This document shows positions 8,868 through 15,770 of a stretch of DNA of 33,285 nucleotides, in pieces. Each line of letters opens with the position of its first letter. Position 1 is the stretch's first letter. The notes below the pieces were generated by a model. The model did no database searches. It worked only from the letters and a program-made list of their open reading frames with translations, and was not told where the DNA came from. The position numbers and the translations under genes are program-made. Origin of the DNA: Romeriopsis sp046049545 (GTDB lineage Bacteria; Cyanobacteriota; Cyanobacteriia; Leptolyngbyales; Leptolyngbyaceae); NCBI GenBank assembly GCA_046049545.1, contig JBJORF010000045.1:1-33285 (forward strand), given 5' to 3'.

Positions 8868-9693
8868 CATGTATTTTTCTGCCGCTCGCCAACGCTTTAT
8901 CCAAACGGTTCGTCAGCCGGATGAATATATTGATTTGGAACGGGCGGCGCTGTACATTGCCCAGGAAGCTGATCCCAGCCTCGATATTGAGGCTTATATT
9001 GCCCAGTTGGACGCGATCGCGGAAGTCGTTCGGGGCCGTTTGCCGAGTGAGGAATATCCGCTCCGCACGCTCAAGGTTTTGAATGAATATCTGTATGGTG
9101 AATTGGGGTTTCATGGCAATCAGGATGATTATTACGATATTCGGAATAGCTTTTTGAATGAAGTGATCGATCGGCGCACGGGTATTCCAATTACGTTGGC
9201 GTTGGTCTATCTAGCAGTGGCCCAGCGGATTGCCTTTCCGATGGAGGGTGTGGGTTTACCGGGGCATTTTTTAATTCGGCCCACCCAAGGCGAAATGACG
9301 ATTCTAGTGGATGCGTTTAACCAGGGTGAAATTTTGTTTGAGCAGGATTGTGAGTTGCTGCTGAAGCGGATGTTTGGCGATCGGGTGACATTACAAAAAG
9401 AGTTTCTCGCCCCGGTAAGTAATAAGCAATTTCTGGCCCGGATGTTGGGCAATCTGAAGGGCATCTATGCGGCGCAGATTGACATTGACGGATTACTCGC
9501 CACGATCGAGCGGATTCTCATTCTATTTCCCGACGCACCGGGGGAATTGCGCGATCGGGGGATGATTTTGTTCCGGCTCGATCGGTGGATTGAGGCACGG
9601 CAGGATTTGGAGCATTACTTAGAAGTCTTACCCCAAGCGGACGATCGGGCAATAATCGAAGATATCCTTCAACGCATTGCGACATCGAAATAA
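8857..9693 (+). CDS. SirB1/transglutaminase-like family protein with TPR-like tail
   Basis: 278 aa from the ATG at 8857 (MDFSMYFSAARQRF); the ATG at 8869 is a close alternative, and the frame is open further upstream inside the preceding gene. The core has the SirB1 signature: IRNSFLNEVIDRRTGIPITL, ALVYLAVAQRI, EGVGLPGHFLIR and LVDAFNQGEIL. The C-terminal 65 residues (ERILILFPDAPGELRDRGM, RWIEARQDLEHYLEVLP) form tetratricopeptide-like helices. The biochemical role of the family is not established; its fold is transglutaminase-like. The start lies upstream of the stop of the M15-domain gene, so the two are probably translationally coupled. Confidence 0.85.
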   Translation: MDFSMYFSAARQRFIQTVRQPDEYIDLERAALYIAQEADPSLDIEAYIAQLDAIAEVVRGRLPSEEYPLRTLKVLNEYLYGELGFHGNQDDYYDIRNSFLNEVIDRRTGIPITLALVYLAVAQRIAFPMEGVGLPGHFLIRPTQGEMTILVDAFNQGEILFEQDCELLLKRMFGDRVTLQKEFLAPVSNKQFLARMLGNLKGIYAAQIDIDGLLATIERILILFPDAPGELRDRGMILFRLDRWIEARQDLEHYLEVLPQADDRAIIEDILQRIATSK

Positions 9694-9758
9694 CCCAAGA
9701 AAGTTGTTGGGTAATATCAATATCGAAATAATCCAATAAAGTTATTGGGTAATATCAA
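9684..9758 (+). repeat. Tandem 37-bp repeat carrying twin hairpins and the stop codon
   Basis: Two 37-bp copies (9684-9720 and 9722-9758) differ at three positions only. Copy 1 begins within the last codons of the SirB1-like gene and includes its TAA. Each copy folds as a hairpin: CCCAA at 9694-9698 with TTGGG at 9707-9711 in copy 1, and CCAATAA at 9733-9739 with TTATTGG at 9742-9748 in copy 2. They are probably transcript-end or mRNA-stability structures; neither is followed by a clear T run. Confidence 0.85.
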
Positions 9759-9830
9759 AGTAAGCGGATGTTGGTCTTGACGAAAGGTCGTAAAGGCAAG
9801 ATGCAAATTTTGATAACGATTTGGTGCTGA

Positions 9831-9877
9831 GTAAGACTGGATTGTAAGTGCGACTGGATTGTAAGTGCGACTGGATT
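9831..9877. repeat. 17-bp tandem repeat, about 2.7 copies
   Basis: GTAAGTGCGACTGGATT occurs at 9844-9860 and 9861-9877, preceded by a shortened copy GTAAGACTGGATT at 9831-9843. Apart from this and the hairpin repeat at its start, I see nothing in the 417-bp spacer 9694-10110 except the ribosome-binding site of the next gene. Confidence 0.95.
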
Positions 9878-10110
9878 TTGGATAAGCGCTTAATTGGGAA
9901 CATGCAGAAGATTCATAACGTGATTAACAATACTAAAAGGAATGACGAGAGAGAATTGCAACGGTGATCGAATCTGACTAGGAAACTAGATTGACTCGGT
10001 CGAACAAGCGCGTTGAATTTATCCACAATTCTCTACAGCTTGCCTGGATTAGTTATTTGCATCCAAGGCGGGAGATGAGGCGTAGTTAAGTAAACTCAGG
10101 AAATATAACC

Positions 10111-10524
10111 ATGCCGCTCAATGACATTTTGAACTGCCCAGAAAGCGAACTTTGGTCGATCCTCGATGCGGATGAATCTGACGATCGCGAATGTTGGTTT
10201 TTCTGCAAAGGGATCGGCATGATCGAACTGGCATTGCTTGGGGCGCTACTCGGGGTGGACTCCTACGATCGGCTTCTAGCTGACCTCCGACTCGTGGGCG
10301 AACCGCGCGAAACCGGGCCTTGGCCCCAGGCAATTCCGGCAGCTTTGATCCAGCGGTTGGCGACGATCGGCAACACCGAAATCGCCGCCGTCGTACCGCG
10401 CTGGCTGGCATCGGAGGAACTGGCTGACACCGCGACCACGGAGGAGCTGATGGATTACCTCATGCAACTGCGGAATTTTCTTGCCGATCGTTCCGGCGAT
10501 TTTTTCCTTATCAATGCCTTATGA
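10111..10524 (+). CDS. Unknown acidic 137-aa protein
   Basis: I do not recognise this protein. It is acidic (many D/E, e.g. LDADESDDRE near residues 18-27) and helical, with no signal peptide. A central hydrophobic helix GMIELALLGALLGV (residues 36-49) looks buried rather than transmembrane. The ATG at 10111 has a good CAGGAAA ribosome-binding site 6-12 bases upstream, and CGATCG motifs continue through it as in the neighbours. It is flanked by a repeat-rich spacer upstream and an exported protein gene 173 bp downstream, so it may be monocistronic. A real gene is likely; no function can be proposed. Confidence 0.65.
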   Translation: MPLNDILNCPESELWSILDADESDDRECWFFCKGIGMIELALLGALLGVDSYDRLLADLRLVGEPRETGPWPQAIPAALIQRLATIGNTEIAAVVPRWLASEELADTATTEELMDYLMQLRNFLADRSGDFFLINAL

Positions 10525-10697
10525 GCGCAGACTTGGATTGTCAACTCTGATTATTCCAATCCTTCATCATCGGGAATTGATCGTCCGAAAGAATGAATGA
10601 GCCAGAATCGGTGATCTTCGCGATGTTTGATCCGATCGGCCCCTGCGATAGTGGAAACACAGGGAATGCCGATCGTGATCCTCTCCATCGATTCACC

Positions 10698-11375
10698 ATG
10701 AAAACCGTCAACCGTTCCCGTGCAATTCTTTACCTGAGTCCATTGCTACTTTCCCTGAGCCTCGGGTCCAACCTCGTCGTGGCCCCAGCCGCCCCAGCTT
10801 GCAACGGCCCCGTCCGCCACCCCGCCCGCAAACCGGGTTTTGCCTTTGATAACGGCCTCAAACTCGGTCTCCCGGAAACTGCGATCGTTGAGATCCTCGG
10901 TGAGCCGCAGCAGCGCAACTTAGTGGGGGTGGGTTTGCGCTGTGGATCAGTGCTAGAAGAATTTTCCTATAATGATCAGGCAACGGTGATTGCTGTCGAT
11001 CGACCCCTGCCCGTTCGCAACGCGCGCCGCCTCGCCCAAAAAGTCACACCACCGCAAGTCGCCCAAACCCACAATTCAGTCCAAACCCATAATTCAGTCC
11101 AAATCCATAATTCAAAGGCGATCGTCCGTATTCGCACCCGCAGTTCACGACTCACCCTCAGCGGCCAACTGCGTGTGGGAGACAGCTATCAGCAATTGCT
11201 CAATACCTACGGCCAACCCCAACAGCAAAATCAAAAAGACGGAACGTTCTATCTCCAGTATATCCAAGGCGATCAACGAATGAATTTAACGCTGAATGCG
11301 GCGCAAACCATTACGGAAATTGAACTGATCCAGGAAGAACCAGACATGACGGATCTGTTAGCAAAGGGGCGTTGA
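10698..11375 (+). CDS. Exported protein with two BamE/SmpA-like modules
   Basis: 225 aa from the ATG at 10698, chosen because it gives a clean signal peptide (basic MKTVNRSR, hydrophobic ILYLSPLLLSLSLGSNLVV, then APAAPAC). The frame is open to 10593 without a plausible leader. Two segments share the pattern of a start-of-fold strand, a short helix, a GxP turn and paired strands: LKLGLPETAIVEILGEPQQ (about residues 54-72) and LRVGDSYQQLLNTYGQPQQQ (about 165-184). This resembles BamE/SmpA-type lipoprotein folds. Between them lies a linker made of a 6-aa tandem repeat (QTHNSV, QTHNSV, QIHNSK). It is likely a periplasmic or envelope protein. The BamE likeness is my pattern reading, not a database result. 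It is convergent with cobS, 9 bp apart. Confidence 0.7.
   Translation: MKTVNRSRAILYLSPLLLSLSLGSNLVVAPAAPACNGPVRHPARKPGFAFDNGLKLGLPETAIVEILGEPQQRNLVGVGLRCGSVLEEFSYNDQATVIAVDRPLPVRNARRLAQKVTPPQVAQTHNSVQTHNSVQIHNSKAIVRIRTRSSRLTLSGQLRVGDSYQQLLNTYGQPQQQNQKDGTFYLQYIQGDQRMNLTLNAAQTITEIELIQEEPDMTDLLAKGR
11063..11114 (+). repeat. 18-bp tandem repeat inside a coding region
   Basis: Nearly three copies of an 18-bp unit (11063-11080, 11081-11098, 11099-11114, with one to two mismatches) keep the frame and encode the QTHNSV hexapeptide repeat in the linker between the two modules of the exported protein. Confidence 0.9.
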
Positions 11376-11384
11376 GCGATCGCC

Positions 11385-12197
11385 TCACCCCAACCGCACC
11401 AAAACATTGGCGCTAATTAAAATCAAGACCTCTGTCCACTCGACGATCGCGCCGTAGGTGTCGCCCGTCTGCCCGCCAAACCGCCAATTAAACCAGCGAC
11501 CCACCGCAATCCCAATCCCCGCACCGCCGATCGCCAACCCAATCCCCAACGCCGGGGTCACTTGCCCCAACAGCACCGCCCCCAGATTCAGACCGATCAA
11601 AAGCACGAACTGCGGCAGAATTTGGCGGATTTTAGTCAATGCCTGTTTATGAAATGCCCCTTTACCATTTGGCTTTAGATACGGATCCCGGACGATCGTC
11701 ACCAGTTGTGCCCACCGCCCGAAGCTGCAAGCCGCCAGCAGCACCCAAAACTGACTATGGGGCAAACTTGCCAAGGCAGCGGCTTTCCAACTCAAAATCA
11801 CGATCGCCACCATCACCCCAAACGCCCCGGATCGGCTATCGCTCATCACCGCCAGTCGCCGCACCGGATCGCGCACACCCAGCCCATCCGCCGCATCCAT
11901 CGCCCCATCTAAATGTAACCCCCCCGTAATCCCCAACCACAGCCCCACTACAATCGCCGCCACCAACCCCGTCCCCAACCCGAGTCCGATTAAACCCAAC
12001 CAGAGGTAGCCCAAAGCCGTCGCCATGATCAGACCCACAATCGGTGCATAGCGCGCCATTCCATCAAATTCCGTCGGCCACGATCGCGGCAAGGGTACAC
12101 AAGTGTAAAACAAGATTGCGGCTAATAGCCGACGGTAAGCCAGTCGCAGCGATCGCAGCGGGCCGTTTTGCCAGATTTGCCTGAAATGATGAAGCAT
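11385..12197 (-). CDS. cobS: Adenosylcobinamide-GDP ribazoletransferase
   Basis: Cobalamin synthase joins adenosylcobinamide-GDP with alpha-ribazole(-phosphate), the last step of nucleotide-loop assembly in B12 or pseudo-B12 synthesis, at the inner membrane. From the ATG at 12197 the protein is 270 aa, near the family norm. It shows the hallmark GGLHLDGAMDAADGLG (residues 92-107) and DSRSGAFGVM, plus five to six hydrophobic membrane segments. The frame is open to 12323, but the extra 42 residues are not family-like. No other cob genes are in the window. The upstream leader holds nested inverted repeats but no recognisable B12 box. Confidence 0.95.
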   Translation of the reverse strand: MLHHFRQIWQNGPLRSLRLAYRRLLAAILFYTCVPLPRSWPTEFDGMARYAPIVGLIMATALGYLWLGLIGLGLGTGLVAAIVVGLWLGITGGLHLDGAMDAADGLGVRDPVRRLAVMSDSRSGAFGVMVAIVILSWKAAALASLPHSQFWVLLAACSFGRWAQLVTIVRDPYLKPNGKGAFHKQALTKIRQILPQFVLLIGLNLGAVLLGQVTPALGIGLAIGGAGIGIAVGRWFNWRFGGQTGDTYGAIVEWTEVLILISANVLVRLG

Positions 12198-12213
12198 GAA
12201 TGAATAGTTCAAA

Positions 12214-12296
12214 CAGGAATTGGTGATCCGATTCGCTAATTTAACGGGTTGGAATTTCAAGACTTGGTGAAAATTCCGAGAATCTCCAAATTCCTG
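12214..12296 (-). promoter_or_regulatory. Nested inverted repeats in the cobS leader
   Basis: Outer arms CAGGAATTGG (12214-12223) and CCAAATTCCTG (12286-12296) pair with one bulge. Inner arms GGAATTT (12251-12257) and AAATTCC (12271-12277) pair perfectly. Read on the minus strand this would fold just ahead of the cobS ATG at 12197. The rest of the 366-bp spacer 12198-12563 shows nothing else that I can support. Confidence 0.45.
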
Positions 12297-12563
12297 TGAC
12301 AGAATGTTAAATGTAAATGGCAATCAGTGCTACCCATGCCCTGATCAGCCCAATGCATTCAGCATAAGCCCCGGCTCTTCCCTATCTTGCGGCATAAACC
12401 AGAAGAAGTATTTCTTTTGAGTGAGGGTTCGCTACTATCTAGGTAGGTTACGCTTTAGATAACTGATATTAACGTGACTCCAGCGCGACTTGATTGCTCG
12501 GAGCCTTTGATTTCGGCGTTTTGTTTCTTTGTTGAACGTGTGTAAGCGACAGGCTTTCAGTTT

Positions 12564-13022
12564 ATGAGTCAAGAATTTCCATCCCGACGCACCCATATTC
12601 CAGCACCTTGCTTGATCGAAACGGGGACGATCGTGGATAAGCGGGACATGCAGCGATTACTGGCGGATCTGAGCCGGGTACGCTACGCCCAATTGCGGGA
12701 CGGGCAGATCGTCCGCGAAGGGGAAGGCTGCATCCTCGAAGTCTTCGCCGATCACAGCGGCTCGACCCTGATCGCCAACCATACGCTCTACTTGAACGTC
12801 AACAGCTTTGACTATTTAGAAATGCACTGTCTGCCCGACGGTCAATCCTACTTTGACCTAATGCAGGACGATCGGCACCTGCGCCTCACGCCGTTGTCCA
12901 ATCCATTGCAATCGCGTCCAGTGCGTCCAATCAACAGTGCCGCCCTGGAAGCCGTGGTTGCCGACGTGCTATCGGCTAGTTGGGATGCCCAGATTGATGA
13001 TGAAGACCTAGGCGAACTGTAG
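12564..13022 (+). CDS. Conserved cyanobacterial protein of unknown function
   Basis: 152 aa, soluble, no signal peptide. It begins MSQEFPSRRTHIPAP, followed by a helix (DKRDMQRLLADLSRVRYAQL), then a beta-rich stretch (EGCILEVFADHSGSTLIA, TLYLNVNSFDYLEM) and an acidic C-terminal tail (DAQIDDEDLGEL). The pattern looks like a compact alpha/beta domain I associate with cyanobacterial conserved hypotheticals. I cannot assign a function. It is divergent from cobS, and its stop codon touches the first palindromic repeat of the following spacer. Confidence 0.75.
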   Translation: MSQEFPSRRTHIPAPCLIETGTIVDKRDMQRLLADLSRVRYAQLRDGQIVREGEGCILEVFADHSGSTLIANHTLYLNVNSFDYLEMHCLPDGQSYFDLMQDDRHLRLTPLSNPLQSRPVRPINSAALEAVVADVLSASWDAQIDDEDLGEL

Positions 13023-13251
13023 CTTCGGCTTCGCTCAGCTACCGAGGTGGGGATGGGGTGGTTGAACCGGGTTTCGGCGGGGCTCAGCCCTCGGTTGTGG
13101 GTCGTCTGTGCAACCGGGCTTCGGCGCGGCTGAGCCTTCTGTTGCATATTGCCCCACAAGTTAACCAGTGGGTTGAGGCTTCGACATAGCTCAGCCCTCA
13201 ACCCACGCCGCCTCCCCCACCCTCAAGTGGGTTGAGCGTCAGCCGAAACCC
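13021..13251. repeat. Cluster of five small palindromic repeats
   Basis: Five related elements with a TTCGGC/TTCGAC...GCTCAGCC-like core: E1 13021-13040, E2 about 13066-13096, E3 about 13112-13144, E4 13169-13205 and E5 13229-13251 (inverted relative to the others). E4 has a perfect 10-bp stem, TGGGTTGAGG (13169-13178) with CCTCAACCCA (13196-13205). E5 pairs GGGTT with AACCC. They fill most of the spacer between the 152-aa unknown gene and tgt. They resemble the GGTTTCGACTxxGCTCAACC class of interspersed palindromes seen in many cyanobacteria. Confidence 0.8.
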
Positions 13252-13326
13252 GTCCCCTTAACATGGCACAATGAAGCTTCTGCTAACGCTGATGCGGTGT
13301 GTGTTTTGAACGACTTATCGAACCCC

Positions 13327-14466
13327 ATGGCCCCCGACCGGACTACCGCCCAAGACTTTGTTTTTGAACTTCAGGCTCAATGTCCCGATACTGGGGCGCG
13401 GGCTGGGATTTTTCATACGCCCCATGGCCCAGTGGAAACCCCCCGCTTTATGCCCGTGGGTACCCTGGCAAATGTCAAAACTGTGACCCCCTTGCAGCTT
13501 CAAGATGCCGGGGCGCAAATGGTTTTGTCCAATACCTATCACCTGCATCTCCAACCCGGTGAGGACATCGTGCAACGGGCGGGGGGATTGCACAAATTCA
13601 TGGGCTGGAAGGGGCCGATGTTGACCGATTCCGGTGGGTTTCAGGTCTTTAGTCTGAGCGATCTACGATCGATTACCGACGAAGGCGTGACCTTCCGATC
13701 GCCCCGTGATGGCACCATGATCAACATGACTCCGGAGAACTCGATCGGGATTCAAAATGCCCTTGGGGCCGATGTGATCATGGCCTTCGATGAATGTGCG
13801 CCGCCGGGAGTCGGTCGCGATGCGGTGGAACAAGCGATGACCCGCACCTACGATTGGCTGAAGCGTTGTATGAGCGCGCACAGTCGCAGCGATCAAGCGC
13901 TATTTGGCATCGTTCAGGGCGGCGAATATCTCGATTTGCGGGCGGAAGCAGCACGGCAGTTAGTGGAGTTGGACTTACCAGGGTACGCGATCGGTGGGGT
14001 CAGCGTTGGGGAAGCGCCGGAAATTATTGATCAAGTCGTGCAGCACACCGCTCCGCTGCTGCCAGCCCACAAACTACGCTACCTGATGGGCGTGGGCAGT
14101 TATCGGGAGATGGCGCGGGCGATCGCGGCGGGGATTGATGTATTCGATTGCGTGATTCCGACGCGGTTGGCCCGTCACGGTTGTGCGTTGGTCGATGGCG
14201 AACGCTGGAACCTGAAAAATGCGCGGTTCCGTGAGGACTTTGCACCGATCGATGCGAATTGCCCTTGCTATACTTGCCAGACTTACAGCCGCGCCTATAT
14301 CAGCCACCTCCTCCGCGCGCAGGAACTCTTGGCCTACACATTACTGTCGGTGCATAACATCACCGAACTGATTCATTTCACCCAACGTATTCGTCAGAGC
14401 ATATTCAAAGGCACATTCCGGCAGGAATTTGCGCGATGGCTGGATGATTCGGCCTTTGATGTGTAA
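13327..14466 (+). CDS. tgt: tRNA-guanine transglycosylase
   Basis: Exchanges guanine-34 of GUN-anticodon tRNAs for the queuosine precursor preQ1. The ATG at 13327 gives 379 aa; a GTG at 13297 would add ten residues of no family character. The catalytic residues are present: the D101 proton acceptor in LTDSGGFQVFSL and the D274 nucleophile in DVFDCVIPTRLARHG. The zinc site C312-x-C314-x2-C317 with H343 (CPCYTCQTY and LLSVHN) is complete. GIVQGGEYLDLR and GGVSVGEAPE are conserved substrate-site segments. lptC follows after 30 bp on the same strand and is probably co-transcribed. Confidence 0.98.
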   Translation: MAPDRTTAQDFVFELQAQCPDTGARAGIFHTPHGPVETPRFMPVGTLANVKTVTPLQLQDAGAQMVLSNTYHLHLQPGEDIVQRAGGLHKFMGWKGPMLTDSGGFQVFSLSDLRSITDEGVTFRSPRDGTMINMTPENSIGIQNALGADVIMAFDECAPPGVGRDAVEQAMTRTYDWLKRCMSAHSRSDQALFGIVQGGEYLDLRAEAARQLVELDLPGYAIGGVSVGEAPEIIDQVVQHTAPLLPAHKLRYLMGVGSYREMARAIAAGIDVFDCVIPTRLARHGCALVDGERWNLKNARFREDFAPIDANCPCYTCQTYSRAYISHLLRAQELLAYTLLSVHNITELIHFTQRIRQSIFKGTFRQEFARWLDDSAFDV

Positions 14467-14485
14467 CCGCCGCGATCGCAACCCC

Positions 14486-14490
14486 AGGAG
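14486..14490 (+). promoter_or_regulatory. Shine-Dalgarno deciding the lptC GTG start
   Basis: AGGAG ends 6 bases before the GTG at 14497. This supports the GTG as the start of lptC, with its membrane anchor following directly. Confidence 0.7.
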
Positions 14491-14496
14491 AACATC

Positions 14497-15702
14497 GTGA
14501 AACGACTAGGACTGACTGCCGAACAACTGAAATGGGGCTTGGGCATCCTGGCGATCGCGGGTCTCATCGGTGTGGGTGCATTTTTTCTGTCCAATGCCAA
14601 ACCCCGCAGTGGGGCCGATCGGTTGCGCGAGGGCAGCAACGACCTGTCGAAATTCGACAACAGCCTCACTTTCAGCAACGTCACCCTGGAACAAGCCGAC
14701 GCGAAAGGCCAACCCTGGTGGAAAGTCAAAGCCACCCAAGCGATCTACAGCAAAGACCAAAAAACCGCCACCGTCGAACAGCCCGAAGGCGAACTGTTCC
14801 AGGACGGTAAAGCGATTTTCAAACTCAAAGGCAGCAAAGCGGAAGTGATTCAGGATGGCAAATCGATCGTCCTCAAAGGCGACATCATCGCTACCGATCT
14901 GCGCGACGGCACCCAGCTCCAAGGCCGCGAAATCGAATGGCAGCCGACCCAGGACAAACTCTTCGTCCGCAAGCAATTTGCCGCCCAGCACAAAAAAATG
15001 AAACTCACCGGGGAAGAAGGTCGCTTCGATTCGCGTAAACGGGAAGCCGACATCCTCGGCCAAGTCATGGCCGAAGTCAAAGAGCCCAACCTGCGCATGC
15101 AGACCAAGCAGCTCAAATGGTGGCTCGTCCAGGAACGGATCGAGAGCCAACAGCCCTTGCAAATCGATCGCATCGTCAACAAACAAGTCACCGACCAAGC
15201 CGCCGCCAACAAAGGCAGCTACAACCTCAAAGACCAAACCGCCAGCCTCCAGCAAAACGCCCAAGTCCTGCTGCCCACCCAAAACCTCACCGCCACAGGC
15301 AACGAACTCACCTGGAACCTCAAACAGCAAGTCGTCGAAGCCAAGCAGCCGATCACGCTGAATAATACCGCCCAGAAAGTCACGCTCACGGGCGATCGGG
15401 GCACCGTCAATATGCTGGCTAAAACCGCCATCCTCACCGGGAACGTGCGTGGCTTATCGCTGTCGAATCAAGCCACCGTCGGAGCCGACAACCTCACCTG
15501 GCTGATCGAACCCCAATCCTTTGAAGCCACAGGTAACGTCACCTACAAGCAAGTCAATCCCCCCTTCGACCTCGCCGGAACCAAAGCCAGTGGCACCATC
15601 CAAGACCAGCAAGTGGTCGTCAGCGGTGGCCCCGAACCAGACAATCGCGTCATCACCGAAATCGTCCCCGGCAGCGGCTTCAATATTGTTCCCAATCCGT
15701 AA
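14497..15702 (+). CDS. lptC: LptC-like LPS export periplasmic protein
   Basis: 401-aa envelope protein with an N-terminal anchor (LKWGLGILAIAGLIGVGAFF, about residues 11-30), followed by an LptC domain. FDNSLTFSNVTLEQADAKG and WWKVKATQAIYS are its typical opening strands. After this, OstA/LptA-like beta-strand repeats continue (KSIVLKGDIIATD, KMKLTGEEGRFDS, LTATGNELTWNLK, KVTLTGDRGTVNM). LptC passes LPS from the LptBFG transporter to the periplasmic bridge. The protein is about twice the size of E. coli LptC (191 aa), as in cyanobacteria where LptC carries extra jellyroll units. GTG start. Transcription is probably shared with tgt; it is convergent with dacB. Confidence 0.88.
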   Translation: MKRLGLTAEQLKWGLGILAIAGLIGVGAFFLSNAKPRSGADRLREGSNDLSKFDNSLTFSNVTLEQADAKGQPWWKVKATQAIYSKDQKTATVEQPEGELFQDGKAIFKLKGSKAEVIQDGKSIVLKGDIIATDLRDGTQLQGREIEWQPTQDKLFVRKQFAAQHKKMKLTGEEGRFDSRKREADILGQVMAEVKEPNLRMQTKQLKWWLVQERIESQQPLQIDRIVNKQVTDQAAANKGSYNLKDQTASLQQNAQVLLPTQNLTATGNELTWNLKQQVVEAKQPITLNNTAQKVTLTGDRGTVNMLAKTAILTGNVRGLSLSNQATVGADNLTWLIEPQSFEATGNVTYKQVNPPFDLAGTKASGTIQDQQVVVSGGPEPDNRVITEIVPGSGFNIVPNP

Positions 15703-15770
15703 CCCGCGCCCAAGCCGTAGGGCACCGTTTCACCAATAAGCGAAAACCCACCGCCGCAATTGCATCAAAT

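Noticed and set aside
12198..12563. Cobalamin riboswitch upstream of cobS
   Set aside because: No B12-box-like sequence was found on the cobS strand; only inverted repeats can be supported.
13021..13251. Possible CRISPR array
   Set aside because: The repeats are diverged, irregularly spaced, and one is inverted; there are no uniform spacers or cas genes.
14506..15330. Long (274-aa) open frame antisense to lptC
   Set aside because: It lies entirely opposite a well-supported gene, has repetitive biased composition (F/G/D/L-rich), no recognisable domain and no sensible start context.
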